Origin: Coenobita brevimanus
Lineage: Eukaryota; Arthropoda; Malacostraca; Decapoda; Coenobitidae
Direction: 5' to 3'
Assembly: GCA_032717465.1 (NCBI GenBank)
Contig: JAVRFU010003718.1
Span: 2,177,389-2,241,388, forward strand
Length of the DNA: 64,000 nt
Within the stretch, counting starts at the first letter, position 1. The number at the start of each line of letters is the position of its first letter. Made by a program: the position numbers and the translations under genes. The notes under the pieces are model-generated. The model saw nothing but the letters and a program-made list of their open reading frames with translations. It searched no databases and was not told the origin of the DNA. Positions 21,646 through 32,562 of the stretch are shown here, in pieces.

Positions 21646-21791
21646 CCCTTTGGCTGCTGTGAGACTTTTAATTTTTAGGATTTTGGGCGCTCTGGGTTAC
21701 TCTAAAATACCGTAGTGTAAAACTGTGAAAAACTGAGTAAAATAATCTAAACCGAGTCAATATTTACAGTAGGTCATTGGCAGCCAAGGAG
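21646..21791 (+). mobile_element. Short TTAA-type MITE (tentative)
   Basis: The left end is CCCTTTGGCTGCTG; the complemented right end is CTCCTTGGCTGCC, followed by TTAA at 21792-21795. The left target site is ACAA, so it has decayed or the boundary is wrong. 146 bp, no ORF. A TATA-like GTATATAAGCAG lies just upstream at 21594-21605. Confidence 0.45.
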
Positions 21792-21795
21792 TTAA

Positions 21796-22187
21796 TCCAT
21801 CTCCATCCCATCCCACCCCTGCCATGTCTTCTAACTAGCTGTGTACTATCAGTCCCCATCAATCTGCTAACTAGCCCGTGACAAGCCAAGCATTTCCTAG
21901 TCTATCCTAAACTGCCTAAACCATTCCCCATAACTGACTCGTTCCACGCTAGAACAGAATCGTTCGGCAGAGGAACCAATTCGTTCTGACCGGGAACGCT
22001 GACCTGGCTAGTCTTATGCTAGGTACTCACAATACCATCTGTACCTTGCCGCTACCTTTGCTCCATGGCTCTGGGCTGGCATCCTGTGGGCAAGACTTTG
22101 GCAGAGAATGGGTTATTTCTGTGTCATGGAAGTATTTAAACAACCTAACTGCCCTAACCAAACAGTGCAAACCAATTCAACACTCAC
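21796..22187. other. Unassigned spacer
   Basis: I see no repeat relation and no convincing ORF. It is possibly intronic sequence of the candidate host gene. Confidence 0.35.
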
Positions 22188-22246
22188 CACCAACGTTGTG
22201 AAGGTCTGGAAGGGTTGCTCCCGCGGAGTATAGTTTGATTTCTTAC
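22188..22246 (-). other. Candidate host exon 3 of 3 (59 bp)
   Basis: On the minus strand TATTTTTATTTTCAG precedes the segment and GTGAGTG follows it, a good acceptor/donor pair. One frame is fully open: KKSNYTPREQPFQTFTTLV after two leading bases. It lies between LINE tails and has no transposon motif. The protein is not recognised. It is shown as a candidate only because of the splice sites and frame. Confidence 0.35.
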
Positions 22247-22324
22247 CTGAAAATAAAAATACTTGTTTAGAAAATGCTCAAACTGCAATCTGAATACTAA
22301 TATACAGTATTTATAGCCAGATTT

Positions 22325-22600
22325 TTTTTAAATGCAAGGAAGAAGGAACCAAAGGCCAGGAGCCCGCAAACCGTTCCTCCCAAAGAAAAAAAAAAAACAA
22401 TACAAAAGACAACCAAATTCAAGATCTGTTCATTTCGAGATCCTTGGACACACTGCGTTTGAAAGACTGGAGATCATAGGAAGTAGGAAATACAGACAGA
22501 GGGAGACAGTTTCAGAGCTGACCTGTTGCATACATGAAGGACTGGGAGTAACAGTTAACTCTTGCAATGTAGATGATCCATTACAAGTGGAAATGTTGGG
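22325..22600 (-). mobile_element. Jockey-like LINE family A, 3' end
   Basis: The minus strand carries the C-terminal coding remnant (complement of GACTGGAGATCATAGGAAG; compare ASYDLQSF in the 10-kb copy), the 3' UTR motif GCCTTTGGTTCCTTCTTCC and a short A-rich tail. It is 5'-truncated to about 275 bases. Confidence 0.75.
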
Positions 22601-22639
22601 CGGGAGAGAGATAAATTAGACCCTGAATTATTTTTTCTC

Positions 22640-22870
22640 TCTAACTTTTTGAGCTACACAAACACACCTTCAGACTCTCCAAAGATGGGTTCTGTGTAGC
22701 CCGAAACATAAAGAAAAAAAAGAATTCATGCTCAAACCTCTGTCTCTGCATCCGAAACGCTAAGGGCCAAAAGCAGCAGAAAATAGACAGAGGAAGACAG
22801 TTCCAGAGTTGACTTATTGCATACATGAAGGACCGGGAGTAACTGCATCAGAGAGTTGGACAGAAAAGGG
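22640..22870 (-). mobile_element. Diverged jockey-like LINE family A 3' end
   Basis: A second minus-strand copy next to the previous one shares TATTGCATACATGAAGGAC and GACAGAGGAAGACAGTTCC with it. It is more diverged. The tail region at 22700-22720 is A-rich. Confidence 0.6.
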
Positions 22871-23221
22871 ACGAGAGTTTGTTGCACTCAATCGCAAGGT
22901 GTCTCATGTGCATTTTTCGCACTTCCTCCAAAATCAACCTTTCTCTCACATGTCACTCTACCATAAACAGTAGCCAGTGGATCATTTCATAGTGTTAAAT
23001 TATCAGTCCCCCCAAAAGTAAAATTTACTGGCAGGGCACCAATACCATAACTTTTCACTAAAATAATCAACCAACAAAGTTTTACAAGCTTTGGTCACCT
23101 CCAGACTTTTCACGTTAGTAGGTCCTGCTACAGAACTTGCTACATGCACTTGTGACTGCTTGCTTAAACTCTCATACAGTAAAGCAATGGGTGTAACTTT
23201 TTTACTTCTTCAGATGAATGA

Positions 23222-23760
23222 AGACTTTTTTTTTTTTTTTTTCATATCCCAGATTACATGTGTCCTCCATTCATAAAAAATCTTTTTAAAGTTTTAGGTG
23301 AACAGGTGTAGGTTGTAGTTTTGTGGAAACTACTCTGTGAAAATGAGTTTCAAAGAGAGGCAGTTCTGGGAATGAAGGAATTTTGACAGGCAGATAAATG
23401 CCTGCCTAGCACGGGGGAAGAGGTGAAGTGGCACATTGATGCAGCTTTATCCGAGCACTTGCCATAACTAAATAATGCAAGGGAGGCAACATTCTCTCTT
23501 ACATGTAAGGGAGGTAGTTCATATGTAATTGCAAGGTTATTAATAATTCATGAAGCTTTGTTCTGAACTTTGACATTTTAGTGCAACCTCTCCACGTCCA
23601 CTCCACAAAGGTGAGCAATATTCGAGCTGAGAGAGCACAAGACTACTGTAAATTATAGCCAACTGCTCATTAGAGATGTTACAGATTCTGTACAATAATC
23701 CATGTTTCTCTGATGTGAGTTTAGCACCTGATCTAACGTGAGGTCCAACCAAGGTTACTG
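23222..23760 (-). mobile_element. Jockey-like LINE family B, 3' end with poly-A
   Basis: On the minus strand KHGLLYRICNISNEQLAIIY and LEYCSPLWSG (about 23710-23590) match the family-B RT at 28.33-28.43 kb (KLGLMYRVREFFTDEQMATI, TEYCSPLWSG). The remainder runs into a 19-base poly-A (T run at 23222-23240). Confidence 0.7.
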
Positions 23761-24222
23761 TTGAGCAAAACATCAAGCATTTCAACAGTTTTAGAGACAG
23801 GAATAATAGCTGCACTGAAGGTAATACAGGAATCAGGCAATAACTGTTTATTAGTGAGCTGGACATAAAGTCAGGCCTCGTTTTCATATTGTTCGCTGTG
23901 TGATGAAGTACAATAATAGAAAAATGAACAGAACAATGACAATACTGTATCAAAATCTGCCTACACGATAACTGTGATGGCCGCTTACGACTACCTGTGT
24001 GGACACAGTGACACAAGCAAACCAACAGTCAGACCAAACCAAATCGAGGTTCTGTCCCTCAATATCCCCCATAATTTTAACAACCTAGAATGGCACCAAG
24101 CTTAACCTTGAACCCCAATACCAGACAGGGCAAAAATTTCTAACCTGATCAACCTGTGAACAGTCACCACCCAGCATCACGCATGATTTGCTGAGAATTA
24201 CTTTTGGCACATTCAGCTATAA

Positions 24223-24255
<33 letters not shown>

Positions 24256-24529
24256 CTATTTTTTGAAAGTATTATTAGGCATCAACAGTAAAGGAAAAAA
24301 TAAGATGAAATCATATGCATGGACTAATTACATACAACTTCTTGGTAAACATAAGTCAGGAGGAAGTAAAAAAATTTTCAAGGGGGCCAGAGGGGGGGTT
24401 GAGAAAATTTGGGGGTATTTCCAGACCCACTTGTCCTCATAACCTGGGTTTCAATGTACCCGTCTACGCCTTTTCCGTTTCCATGGCAAAACGACCAGAC
24501 CCAACAACTGTATTGCTCGGGGGGACACT
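23761..24529. other. Unassigned, with (CA)n at 24223-24247
   Basis: I see nothing coding. A 25-base CA run and G-rich stretches (24380-24410) are the only notable features. Confidence 0.4.
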
Positions 24530-25060
24530 GTATAGGCATATCCCGCTATACAATCAACCGCACTAGCTACATGAAAGAATTAACACCCTTCCCTGCCTCT
24601 CAATGGCCAGTCCCCGGCTATCCAATGGGTTTTATCTGATGATATTTTAGACAAATTTTGTGTTTAGGTTGATTTATAAAATGTTTTCAGACTTAGATTA
24701 TTGTGTTTTAGTCACAGGTGAGGTGGAAGACACTGTCATTTTTGGGTAGTTTGCTAAGTTCGATTCTTTTCCAGACATTTATGATTATTTTCAGATTTTA
24801 TTTTTGGGTTTCAGTGAGTTATATACTGCTCTTGGGCTTAGTTTACTTGTTTTAATGCTATTTGGGGGTTTAGGTGAGCTAGAAACTTGTTTGACTCATT
24901 TGGGTGGGTATAGGACTTGGTTGGGGGGATGGGGATCCCTAGGCTCCCAAACACATCCCTTTACAGTACCTTCTTTGTTATGATGTCCCCGATTAACAAT
25001 AACCTGACTCAACAATGGGCTTTCTCAAACACATGCCATCGTTATAATGAGGACAGCCTG
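24530..25060 (+). mobile_element. MITE family M, copy B
   Basis: The body shares GTTTAGGTTGATTTATAAA, CATTTGGGTGGGT and the order of blocks with copies at 29.1 and 32.0 kb. The left end is close to TATAGGCATATCCCG; the complemented right end is TACAGGCTGTCCTCATTATA. Both look like TA plus a CAGG-type terminus. It has no ORF. Confidence 0.6.
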
Positions 25061-25239
25061 TATTTCAAAACTGCTAAATTGTGAGCATCAATAACTAATC
25101 CATCTTAACAGGGAATATAAAAAAAAATAAAATAAAATAAAAACTCAAACCTCGAGAACTGCAGGCAATAGGGACTGGACAAGGACTATGGTACTCAAAT
25201 CCGCGTCACTCAAACAACGATGCATGTTTAATGGTACAA

Positions 25240-26165
25240 TGTGTTCTGACAACTTTCCAAACCTCTCACTTTTACCCCTTCATACCACCTTACTCCACAT
25301 AAATTACCCCCACTTATACCCACCATCAGGTAAAGCACTGAAGGAGATATAACTATGGTAATTAAGAACATCAGTGGTATTAAAAATGGCATTAACAAAA
25401 CAGAAGTTGGGCTTGGATACCCTTGTGTTGTTGATACGTAGCTCCCCGGTACTCTCCTCCCACCCGCCAACCCTGATGATGATGCCAAAGTTTCGCCTTC
25501 TTTCATATCATGCAGCCCTTGGGAGAAACCTTATGCCATATGGTTAGATGAAAATTTATGGGTCTGGCAGTTTTAGGGGACAAAATTATATAAAAATGTC
25601 TGCTAACCAGGAAAAATTACTCTTTCATCTGTGTGTTCACGTGAGTTAGCACTCAGTTTCACATTCTTTGTTTGATATCGCACCTCCCAACACATTTCAA
25701 ACTGACTGAGCAGTTTAGCCATATGCTCAGTCAGTCCAAAATGTGTTAGGAGGCGCGATATCAAATGAAGAATGTGAAACTGAATGCTATATCACATGAA
25801 CACGCGGATGAAAGAGTAATTTTTTCTGGTTAGCACATTTTTGTTCCATTTTGTCCCCTAAAACTACCAGACCCATAAATTTTCATCTAACCATACGGCT
25901 TAACGTCTCTCCCAATGGCCGCATGGTACGAGAGAAGGCAAAACCTTGACAACATCATCAGGGGTAGCTGGTGGGAGAAGCGTACCGGGGTTATGTATGA
26001 ACAACACAAGGGTACGCAGACCAACTTGTTTTGTTAATGCTGTTTTTAATACCACTGATGATCTTAATTACAACAGCTATATCTCTCCCAGTGTTTTACC
26101 TGATGGTGCATATAAGTGGCGGTAATTTACATGGCGTAAGGTGGTAAGAAGGGGTAAACATGAGT
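25240..26165. repeat. ~930-bp palindrome (long inverted repeat)
   Basis: The left arm (25240-25722) and right arm (25728-26165) are reverse complements with scattered differences. Matching pairs include ATGGTTAGATGAAAATTTAT with ATAAATTTTCATCTAACCAT and AACACATTTCAAACTGACTG with CAGTCAGTCCAAAATGTGTT. The spacer at the centre is only a few bases. Diverged single-orientation relatives of the arm lie at 28.9-29.05 and 29.74-30.25 kb, so the arm is an interspersed repeat that became inverted. Confidence 0.85.
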
Positions 26166-26307
26166 TTTCTTTGTCTAACGCTCCACATAACGTCCTACAA
26201 GCTTCTCAGTCAGCTTCAGGACAAAGTATAAACTTTCACTGCTGCCAGGTTCGCATCACTTCCTAAGCACAATCTTTAAATTCTCCCGGTCCTACCAAAT
26301 CGTTCTG

Positions 26308-26697
26308 GTGATGTTTTCATTCATGCCACGCATCTTTACCATTACGGTGATGTTTTCATTCATGCCACGCATCTTTATCATTACAGTGATGTTTTCATTC
26401 ATGCCACGCATCTTTACCATTACAGTGATGTTTTCACTCATGCCACGCATCTTTACCATTACAGTGATGTTTTCATTCATGCCACGCATCTTTATCATTA
26501 CAGTGATGTTTTCATTCATGCCACGCATCTTTACCATTACGGTGATGTTTTCATTCATGCCACGCATCTTTACCATTACAGTGATGTTTTCATTCATGCC
26601 ACGCATCTTTACCATTACAGTGATGTTTTCATTCATGCCATGCATCTTTACCATTACGGTGATGTTTTCATTCATGCCACGCATCTTTATCATTACA
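26308..26697. repeat. 39-bp minisatellite, ten copies
   Basis: The unit begins GTGATGTTTTCATTCATGCC and ends ACGCATCTTTACCATTACA. Ten copies differ by a few substitutions. Because 39 is divisible by three and the unit lacks stops, both strands are open (136-137 codons); these are not genes. The array starts 40 bases after a candidate splice donor. Confidence 0.95.
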
Positions 26698-26737
26698 GTA
26701 AACATACGCTTTACTTAAAGCAGTAGAAGTACATTAC

Positions 26738-26903
26738 CAATTCAATCTCATGGATGTTCCCTGGACCTCCTTTTTCTCCCATGATGAAAATTCCACATTG
26801 GGCCACATACAGGATTTCATTAAAGTCGGCATGGAAACATTCATTCCCCATCATAGTTACAGAAAAAGATGTAATTCTCCTAAATGGTTTGACCACAATT
26901 GTG
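26738..26903 (-). other. Candidate host exon 2 of 3 (166 bp)
   Basis: On the minus strand a T-rich stretch ending TTGTTACTCTAG precedes the segment and GTAATG follows. The 55-codon frame (after one leading base) is open and has ordinary protein composition: PFRRITSFSVTMMGNECFHA, DFNEILYVAQCGIFIMGEKG, GPGNIHEIEL. It shows no transposon motif. I cannot name the protein. A LINE insertion lies 40 bases upstream in the presumed intron and a minisatellite 40 bases downstream, consistent with an exon island in repeat-rich introns. Confidence 0.5.
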
Positions 26904-26944
26904 CTAGAGTAACAACATAAAACAATAGCCTATAACACTTATAC

Positions 26945-28690
26945 AAGGACCAAAACCAAAGAAGCCTTTAACTATTGTAAAAATATCAGAAACCATGCCA
27001 AAACTATTATCAATCTTTCTAAATCAAACTTTCTACGTAGACAAGCTAACAAACTACTAAACAATCCAAATGATAACAAAATATTCTGGTAAACCCTTAA
27101 TTCATTCAAAACTAACTTCATTACCTCCTCTTCCATTCCACCATTACAGTCCCAATGGAAATCTAGTATGTGACCCACGCAGAAAAGCCAACCTTCTTGT
27201 TGACATTTTTTCACCAAACTCAACCCTAAATTCAGAAAATCATAATATTACTGTACTTGATTTTGATTCCCCTCAAATACCTCCTTTCATGATTCACGCC
27301 AGACTCGTACAAGCCGTATTACAGAATCTATCAGCAGACAAAGCCACTGGTCCAGATGAAATTCCTTCAACAGTACTTAAACATTGCTCCTCAGCATTGG
27401 CTCCTGTATGAGCAAAATTTTTCCGCTTATGCATCCGTACCTCAATTTTTCCAGCCCCTTGGAAAGAAGCAAATATCCATCCTGTTCCTAAAAAGGGGGC
27501 AACTTCTGATCCATCAAACTATAGACCAATTGCAATAACTTCCGTTCTCGGTAAAGTTTTTGAGACACTAATTAACAAACACACAGTCAAGTATCTAGAA
27601 ATCAATAAATTGATCAATGATCGGCAGTATGGATTTAGACAGGAACGTTCAACTGTAGATATTTTTTGTCTTCTTACCCATCAGATTAACAAAACAATAG
27701 ACCAACATGGTGAAACACACACAATAGCACTTGATATTTCAAAAGCATTTGACAGAGTATGGCACCAGGCCTTATTGTCTAAGATGTCACATTATGGCCT
27801 TGCATCACTGGTTCCTCTAATTTCTTCTTACATTCATAGCAGAAAAATACGGGTCATGGTACATGGAATTTATTCTCATTTTAATTCCATAAATGCTGGC
27901 GTACCTCAGGAATCAGTTTTGGGTCCAATCCTCTTTCTCATACATATAAATGACCTCCTATCTGTCACGCACAACCCAATACACTCTTATGCTGATGACT
28001 CGACCCTTCATAGTTCTTTCACATTTAGTACCTCCTTTACACAATTTGATATTATAAATTCCCAAATAAACACAGCATTTTCTCTGTACCAGGTTCTTTC
28101 TAAAATTAATCAATGGAGACAAAAAAATCTGGTCTCATTTAATGCTCAGAAAACTAAATACATTAATTTCTTCAATAGAAAGAATCCCTCAGACTCTCAC
28201 ATAATTTTAAATGATGTCAGTATTCCCATATCCACTACAATTGATATTGTAGGTGCTACTCTAAACCCCAACCTAAGCTGGACAGCTTATGTTAAATCCT
28301 TTGCTAAAAATGCCTCTAAAAAACTGGGACTTATGTACAGAGTTCGGGAGTTCTTCACTGATGAGCAGATGGCCACAATATACAAAAGTCATGTACGTTC
28401 TCAGACTGAATACTGTTCACCACTGTGGAGTGGATGTGGAGTGGCTGCATTGAGGCAGTTGGACAAAATTCAAAATAAAGCCATTAGATTAATCAATAAT
28501 CCTGCCATAACGCAGGAACTTCCTCCGTTATCAGTACATAGAGATGTTGCTCCTTTAGAACTATTTTATCGATATTTTTACCATAAGTGCTCTAACGAAC
28601 TGGCTTCAATTGTGCCTCCCCTTCACATTTTCTCCCGAAATACTCAGGCAGCTGGGAGCGCCCATGAACTCACACTCTTCCCCTGCTGAA
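26945..28690 (+). mobile_element. Jockey-like LINE family B, truncated at both ends
   Basis: It begins in the EN-RT linker (AFNYCKNIRNHAKTIINLSK at about 26970), continues through RT, and stops at 28690 where unrelated sequence begins. No poly-A or 3' UTR is visible. A minus-strand tail of the same family lies at 23.2-23.8 kb. Confidence 0.8.
27070..28689 (+). pseudogene. Jockey-like reverse transcriptase (family B)
   Basis: An ORF from 27070 carries SADKATGPDEIPSTVLKHC and ends at TGA 27409-27411. After two shifts, the main ORF (27610-28689, 359 codons) has QYGFRQERST, LDISKAFDRVWH (first catalytic Asp), SYADDSTLHS (Asp pair), MYRVREFFTDEQMATIY, QTEYCSPLWSG and LFYRYFYHKCSNEL. The usual PQGS motif reads GVPQESVLGP, a Gly-to-Glu change at a conserved residue. 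Otherwise the core looks intact. It is related to family A but clearly distinct. Confidence 0.85.
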
Positions 28691-28904
28691 AAATTTCCCA
28701 CTTTTTATCATCGTGTTCCTAAAGCCATACCTATGACTGTCTTGAAGTACCTGAACTCAAACGTGGTTTTCGTTTCCCAACTGGATGTTGGGTTAGATTA
28801 GGATAGGTTAAGTTTGATTAAATTATTAGGTACGGTTAAGCTGGGTTTGGTTAGGACAGGCCCTTTCGCCGTAACCCTGACGAGTCAAACGATTTGACAC
28901 GTGG

Positions 28905-29054
28905 AACATAGTTAAAAACAATGGGGAAACAGATTTCCCATGAAACATTTATTTATCACCCAGAGGTAATCAGAAAAATATAACAGACTATCAGGAAGAA
29001 GAGCGAAGCATGTGGAACAGAACGCTAACTTACAAGAACACATGGATAGGAGTA
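28905..29054 (-). repeat. Fragment of the palindrome-arm repeat family
   Basis: AGCATGTGGAACAGAACGC and AACTTACAAGAACACATGGAT match blocks in the 29.74-30.25 kb copies and, less closely, the arms of the 25.7-kb palindrome. A MITE begins immediately after it. Confidence 0.55.
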
Positions 29055-29725
29055 CAGGTATCAGTTTAACGATGCAATTGGTTAGATAAAAACCCATCAT
29101 TATGCGAGGTATCATATATATATCGGGGTAGATTTAACATGTAAAGTTATGGGATGCGTTTTTGAGCCTTAGGTTTCCCCCCAACCAAGTCCAAAACCCA
29201 CCCAAATGAGCCCAAAAACAAGTTTAAAGCCAATCTAAATGGCCTAACAGCTGTAAAAGAAGCTAACCCAAGCCTAACAGCTGTAAAAGAAGCTAACCCA
29301 AGCCTAACAGCCGTAAAAGAAGCTAACCCAAGCCTAACAGCTGTATAAGAAGCTAACCCAAGCCAAACAGCTGTAAAAGAAGCTAACCCAAGCCTAACAC
29401 CTGTAAATAACTCACTAAAACCAACAAAATCTGAAAATTGTCAAATATGTCTGGAAAAAATTAAACTTAGTAAACTGTACCCCAAAATGACAATGTTCAC
29501 CTCACCTATGGCTAAAACACATTAACCTCAGTCTAAAAACAGTTCATAAATCAACCTAAATACACAATTTTAGTCTAAAATATCAAAATTGGTAAAAAAA
29601 ATCAAAACCCATCGTTAAACCAGGGTTTGGCCATCGTTAGGCTGGGTATGGTGGTATTTCCACCCCCATCATTAAACTAGGGTATTGCATCTAGGGGTAT
29701 CGTACAGTATATCCAGGTATTACTG
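29055..29725 (-). mobile_element. MITE family M, copy C (expanded)
   Basis: It runs in the opposite direction to the copies at 24.5 and 32.0 kb. The left end is CAGGTATCAGTTTAACG after TA (29053-29054); the right end is CAGGTATTACTG. It is 671 bp, longer than the 528-bp copy at 32.0 kb mainly because of an internal ~30-bp array. It has no ORF. Confidence 0.7.
29248..29402 (+). repeat. ~30-bp tandem array inside MITE copy C
   Basis: The unit AAGAAGCTAACCCAAGCC plus TAACAGCTGTAA is repeated about five times. The 32.0-kb copy has one diverged equivalent, so the expansion is specific to this copy. Confidence 0.85.
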
Positions 29726-29739
29726 CAATTTTTTTTTCC

Positions 29740-30250
29740 TGAATAACAAACATTTTGTTCAGTTTTGTCCCCTAAAACAGTGAAACTCATGTGACTGTGG
29801 GGTAAAAACCCATGTGATTGTGGGGTAAAATCAGTGAGATACAAGATAGGACTTGAGAGCTGTATGCTCAGTCAGTCCGAAACGTGTTGGGAGGCACGAA
29901 ATAGACCAAAAAATGTGGAACTGAACACTAACTTACGAGAACACATGGATGAATGAGCAATTTTTTCTCTAAGTACCACACATTTCGTTCCATTTCGTCC
30001 CTTAAAACTGCAAAACCCATTATGAGTGTGGGGAAGAACTAGGTGTAGCACAAGAAAGGACTGATAACAATAGGCCCTGTTGGTCCAAAAATGTGTTAGG
30101 CAGCATGAAATCAAACGAAGAATGTGGAACTGAACCCCAACATACGAGAACACATATTTTTGTTTCTCTTTTTTCTGATTAGGGTACATTTTCATTCCAT
30201 TTTGTTCCCTGAAATTACAGAACCCATAAATTTTCTTCTAACCATACAGC
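29740..30250 (+). repeat. Two to three tandem copies of the palindrome-arm repeat
   Basis: Blocks GTCAGTCCGAAACGTGTTGG, GAACACATGG and TTCCATTTCGTCCC(T)TAAAA recur at about 29.87-30.00 and 30.08-30.24 kb, with a partial copy at 29.75. The last block ends AACCCATAAATTTTCTTCTA-ACCATACAG, as in the right palindrome arm. Confidence 0.7.
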
Positions 30251-30294
30251 CTTGAGTGTGCCCAGGAAGCAAGTTTTCGTTCTGTATGCTTATA

Positions 30295-30815
30295 CAGGTA
30301 GGTCCTGAAATTTCTAGCTAATTGGGAGCAAGGATTTTGCTCGTTAGCCGAATTTTTGTTAAACGAAGTGGAGAACTTATGGGAAAAACAGGGTTAGGGA
30401 GCAAGGCCTTCAAGTAACCTCTCCCAGCCAAGCACACTTAGCACTGGGAGAACTAGGGGTTGCAATGGAATGCTTAGAGTTCATGGTGATACAGTAATCC
30501 AGGGCACAGAAAAAAGCATGCTTCTAGACCAATCTTGACTGAAGCTGAAAGAATATTTACGAAGATAAGGCACGAGGAGGCTCACAGAGCAAGCGTGCGA
30601 CTCATTTCTTAGCTAGCATCGCCACAGCTATCTGCTGTTTACCTAGCATGCTAGGTAACCACGGCAGATAGCTGCACCGCGACCCTCGTATCAATTCTTG
30701 TAAGTTGGGACTTAGAGGAATTTTACCTGCTCATTAAACAGGAGGTGGTGCAAATTTCAAGATATGTATTTACGAATTCTCGTTAAGCAGTTGCTTGTTA
30801 ATCAGGTCTTGCCTG
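30295..30815 (+). mobile_element. TA-flanked MITE with internal hairpin
   Basis: The left end is CAGGTAGGTCCTGAAATTTC after TA (30293-30294); the complemented right end is CAGGCAAGACCTGATTAAC, followed by TA (30816-30817). It is 521 bp. Near the middle (about 30627-30680) CAGCTATCTGC ... ACCTAGCATGCTAGGT ... GCAGATAGCTG forms a near-perfect palindrome. It has no ORF. The termini resemble Tigger/pogo-type ends. Confidence 0.65.
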
Positions 30816-31219
30816 TACACCTAACTACCGGGAACCCTCAGCCAGGAACAATGCTTGCCCTATCGTTTCAAAACTAACCATAGGTTTTTCTCGAACATAT
30901 GCTTAATGTGTTTCCCTACCAAAATCTAACAACTTAACCTAACCTGTCTTACTGGGGCTGCTTGGCTGAGGAGGATGGCTGTGGTACTGAGACAAATACC
31001 CATACAGAAGGATAATATGTACCCAGGTAAGGTACCCAATGTCTAGAGGGTGATGTCATCACGCGCAACTTTCAAATTTCATCACCAGGCCAGGTGACTC
31101 GAGCATGAGCTCAAGTTTTTCCATGTGTTGACATGACTTGTCTCATTATGCTTCTGAACAAAAATGTGTTACTCAAGGATTGAGTGTATTTTCACCCATA
31201 CAAAATTCCCGAAATTTCC

Positions 31220-31600
31220 TGCTGTAATGAGAAGGGGTAGACTGAGATGGTCTGTGCGTGTAGGGAGGTTAAAGGATGGCAACTGGGTGTCGAAGGTGAG
31301 AGGCGTGAGCGTCAGGGTTGGGGTTAAGAGAGGTAAGACTGAAAAGAACCTGGGGTGAGGCTATGGAGTGTGACCTCAGGGATGGAGGGGACAGAATAGG
31401 GAGGCTGCCACTGATCAAGCAGCAAGAAGATCCACCCTTAAGTGACCAAGGCTGATACAAGCATGCAAGTTGAAACCTTATGATACGAAATGTGTGACCT
31501 CAGGAATGGGGGACAGAATAGGGAGGTTGACAAAGATCAAGCAGCCTGCAGAGCCGGCATTAGGTGACCAAGGCCAACACATGCAAGTGTATTGGAGCCT
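31220..31600 (+). mobile_element. Second RTE-like LINE family, two 3' tails
   Basis: GRLRWSVRVGRLKDGNW and VSKVRGVSVRVGVKRGKT at 31230-31340 are the degenerate end of an RT (compare 56.7 kb). The 3' UTR blocks GGGAGGCTGCCA and AGATCAAGCAGC follow. The same tail blocks appear again at 31490-31600 and at 54.94-55.09 kb, so two tails lie head to tail here. Confidence 0.6.
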
Positions 31601-32034
31601 TTATAAACAGTACAAAATGAAAATCTGGGAATATTGAACCCCTAGCAAAGGGCACCACAGTCTGGTTAGCCCACTAGACAACCAACGTTGTCCATTTCTG
31701 AATTCATGACATCAAACTCTTATGATCGGCTCCCTGTCATAACATTACTCTTACATAACTAGATACATTAATACAGTATTTGCGCTTTCCTTTTTCTTAT
31801 CCATCATACAAGACAATTCTATATTTTCCTAGTATCGGATACCGGTGCCTGTTTTCTCAGAACAATAAATATGGGGAAATTGTGCATCCCTCTAGATATT
31901 CCTACATGTCAAAATCAGTTATGACAGGGAGAAGGAAATCAAAATATAACTATGTGAATCCCTACTGATGTCTCTTTCACTTATTACTATTAAACAGTCA
32001 TGGAGGATACATTTTGAGGAAATTGGTAGCTATA
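31601..32034. other. Unassigned spacer
   Basis: I see no clear repeat or coding signal. Confidence 0.35.
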
Positions 32035-32562
32035 CAGTTATATCTCAATATACGATACCCAGGCTTAACGCTGGGGGTAGAAAAACCACCATAGCCTGCC
32101 TAACGATGGCCAAACCCTGGTTTATTGATGGGTTTTGATTTTTTAAAAATTATTTTGATGCTATTTTAGGCTAAAAATATGTTTAGGTTGATTTATAAAC
32201 TGTTTTTAGACTTAGATTAATGTGTTTTTGTCATAGGTGGGGTGATCATTCTCATTTTGGGGTACAGTTTACTAAGCGTGATTTTTTCCAGACTTATATT
32301 TAAAGATTTTCTGACTTTATTGGTTGGTTTTAGTGTGTTTTTTACAGGTGTTAGGCTTACGTTAGCTGCCTTGACGGCTGTTAGGCCATTTAGACTGGCT
32401 TTAAACTCATTTGGGTGGGTTTTGGACTTCATTTGGGGGGAAACCCATGGCTGGTAAACGCTCCACATTGCTTTACAAGTTAAAAATCCCCCGATATACG
32501 ATACCCTGCATAACGATGGGGTTTTACCTAACCATTTATATCGTTAAACCAGGGTATGTCTG
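32035..32562 (+). mobile_element. MITE family M, copy D (best preserved)
   Basis: TA at 32033-32034 and 32563-32564. The left end is CAGTTATATCTCAATATACG; the complemented right end is CAGACATACCCTGG. Inner inverted blocks CGATATACGATACCC and AACGATGG occur near both ends. It is 528 bp with no real ORF. Confidence 0.7.

Noticed and set aside
26292..26718. 136-137-codon ORFs on both strands
   Set aside because: They are produced by the 39-bp minisatellite, which is a multiple of three without stops.
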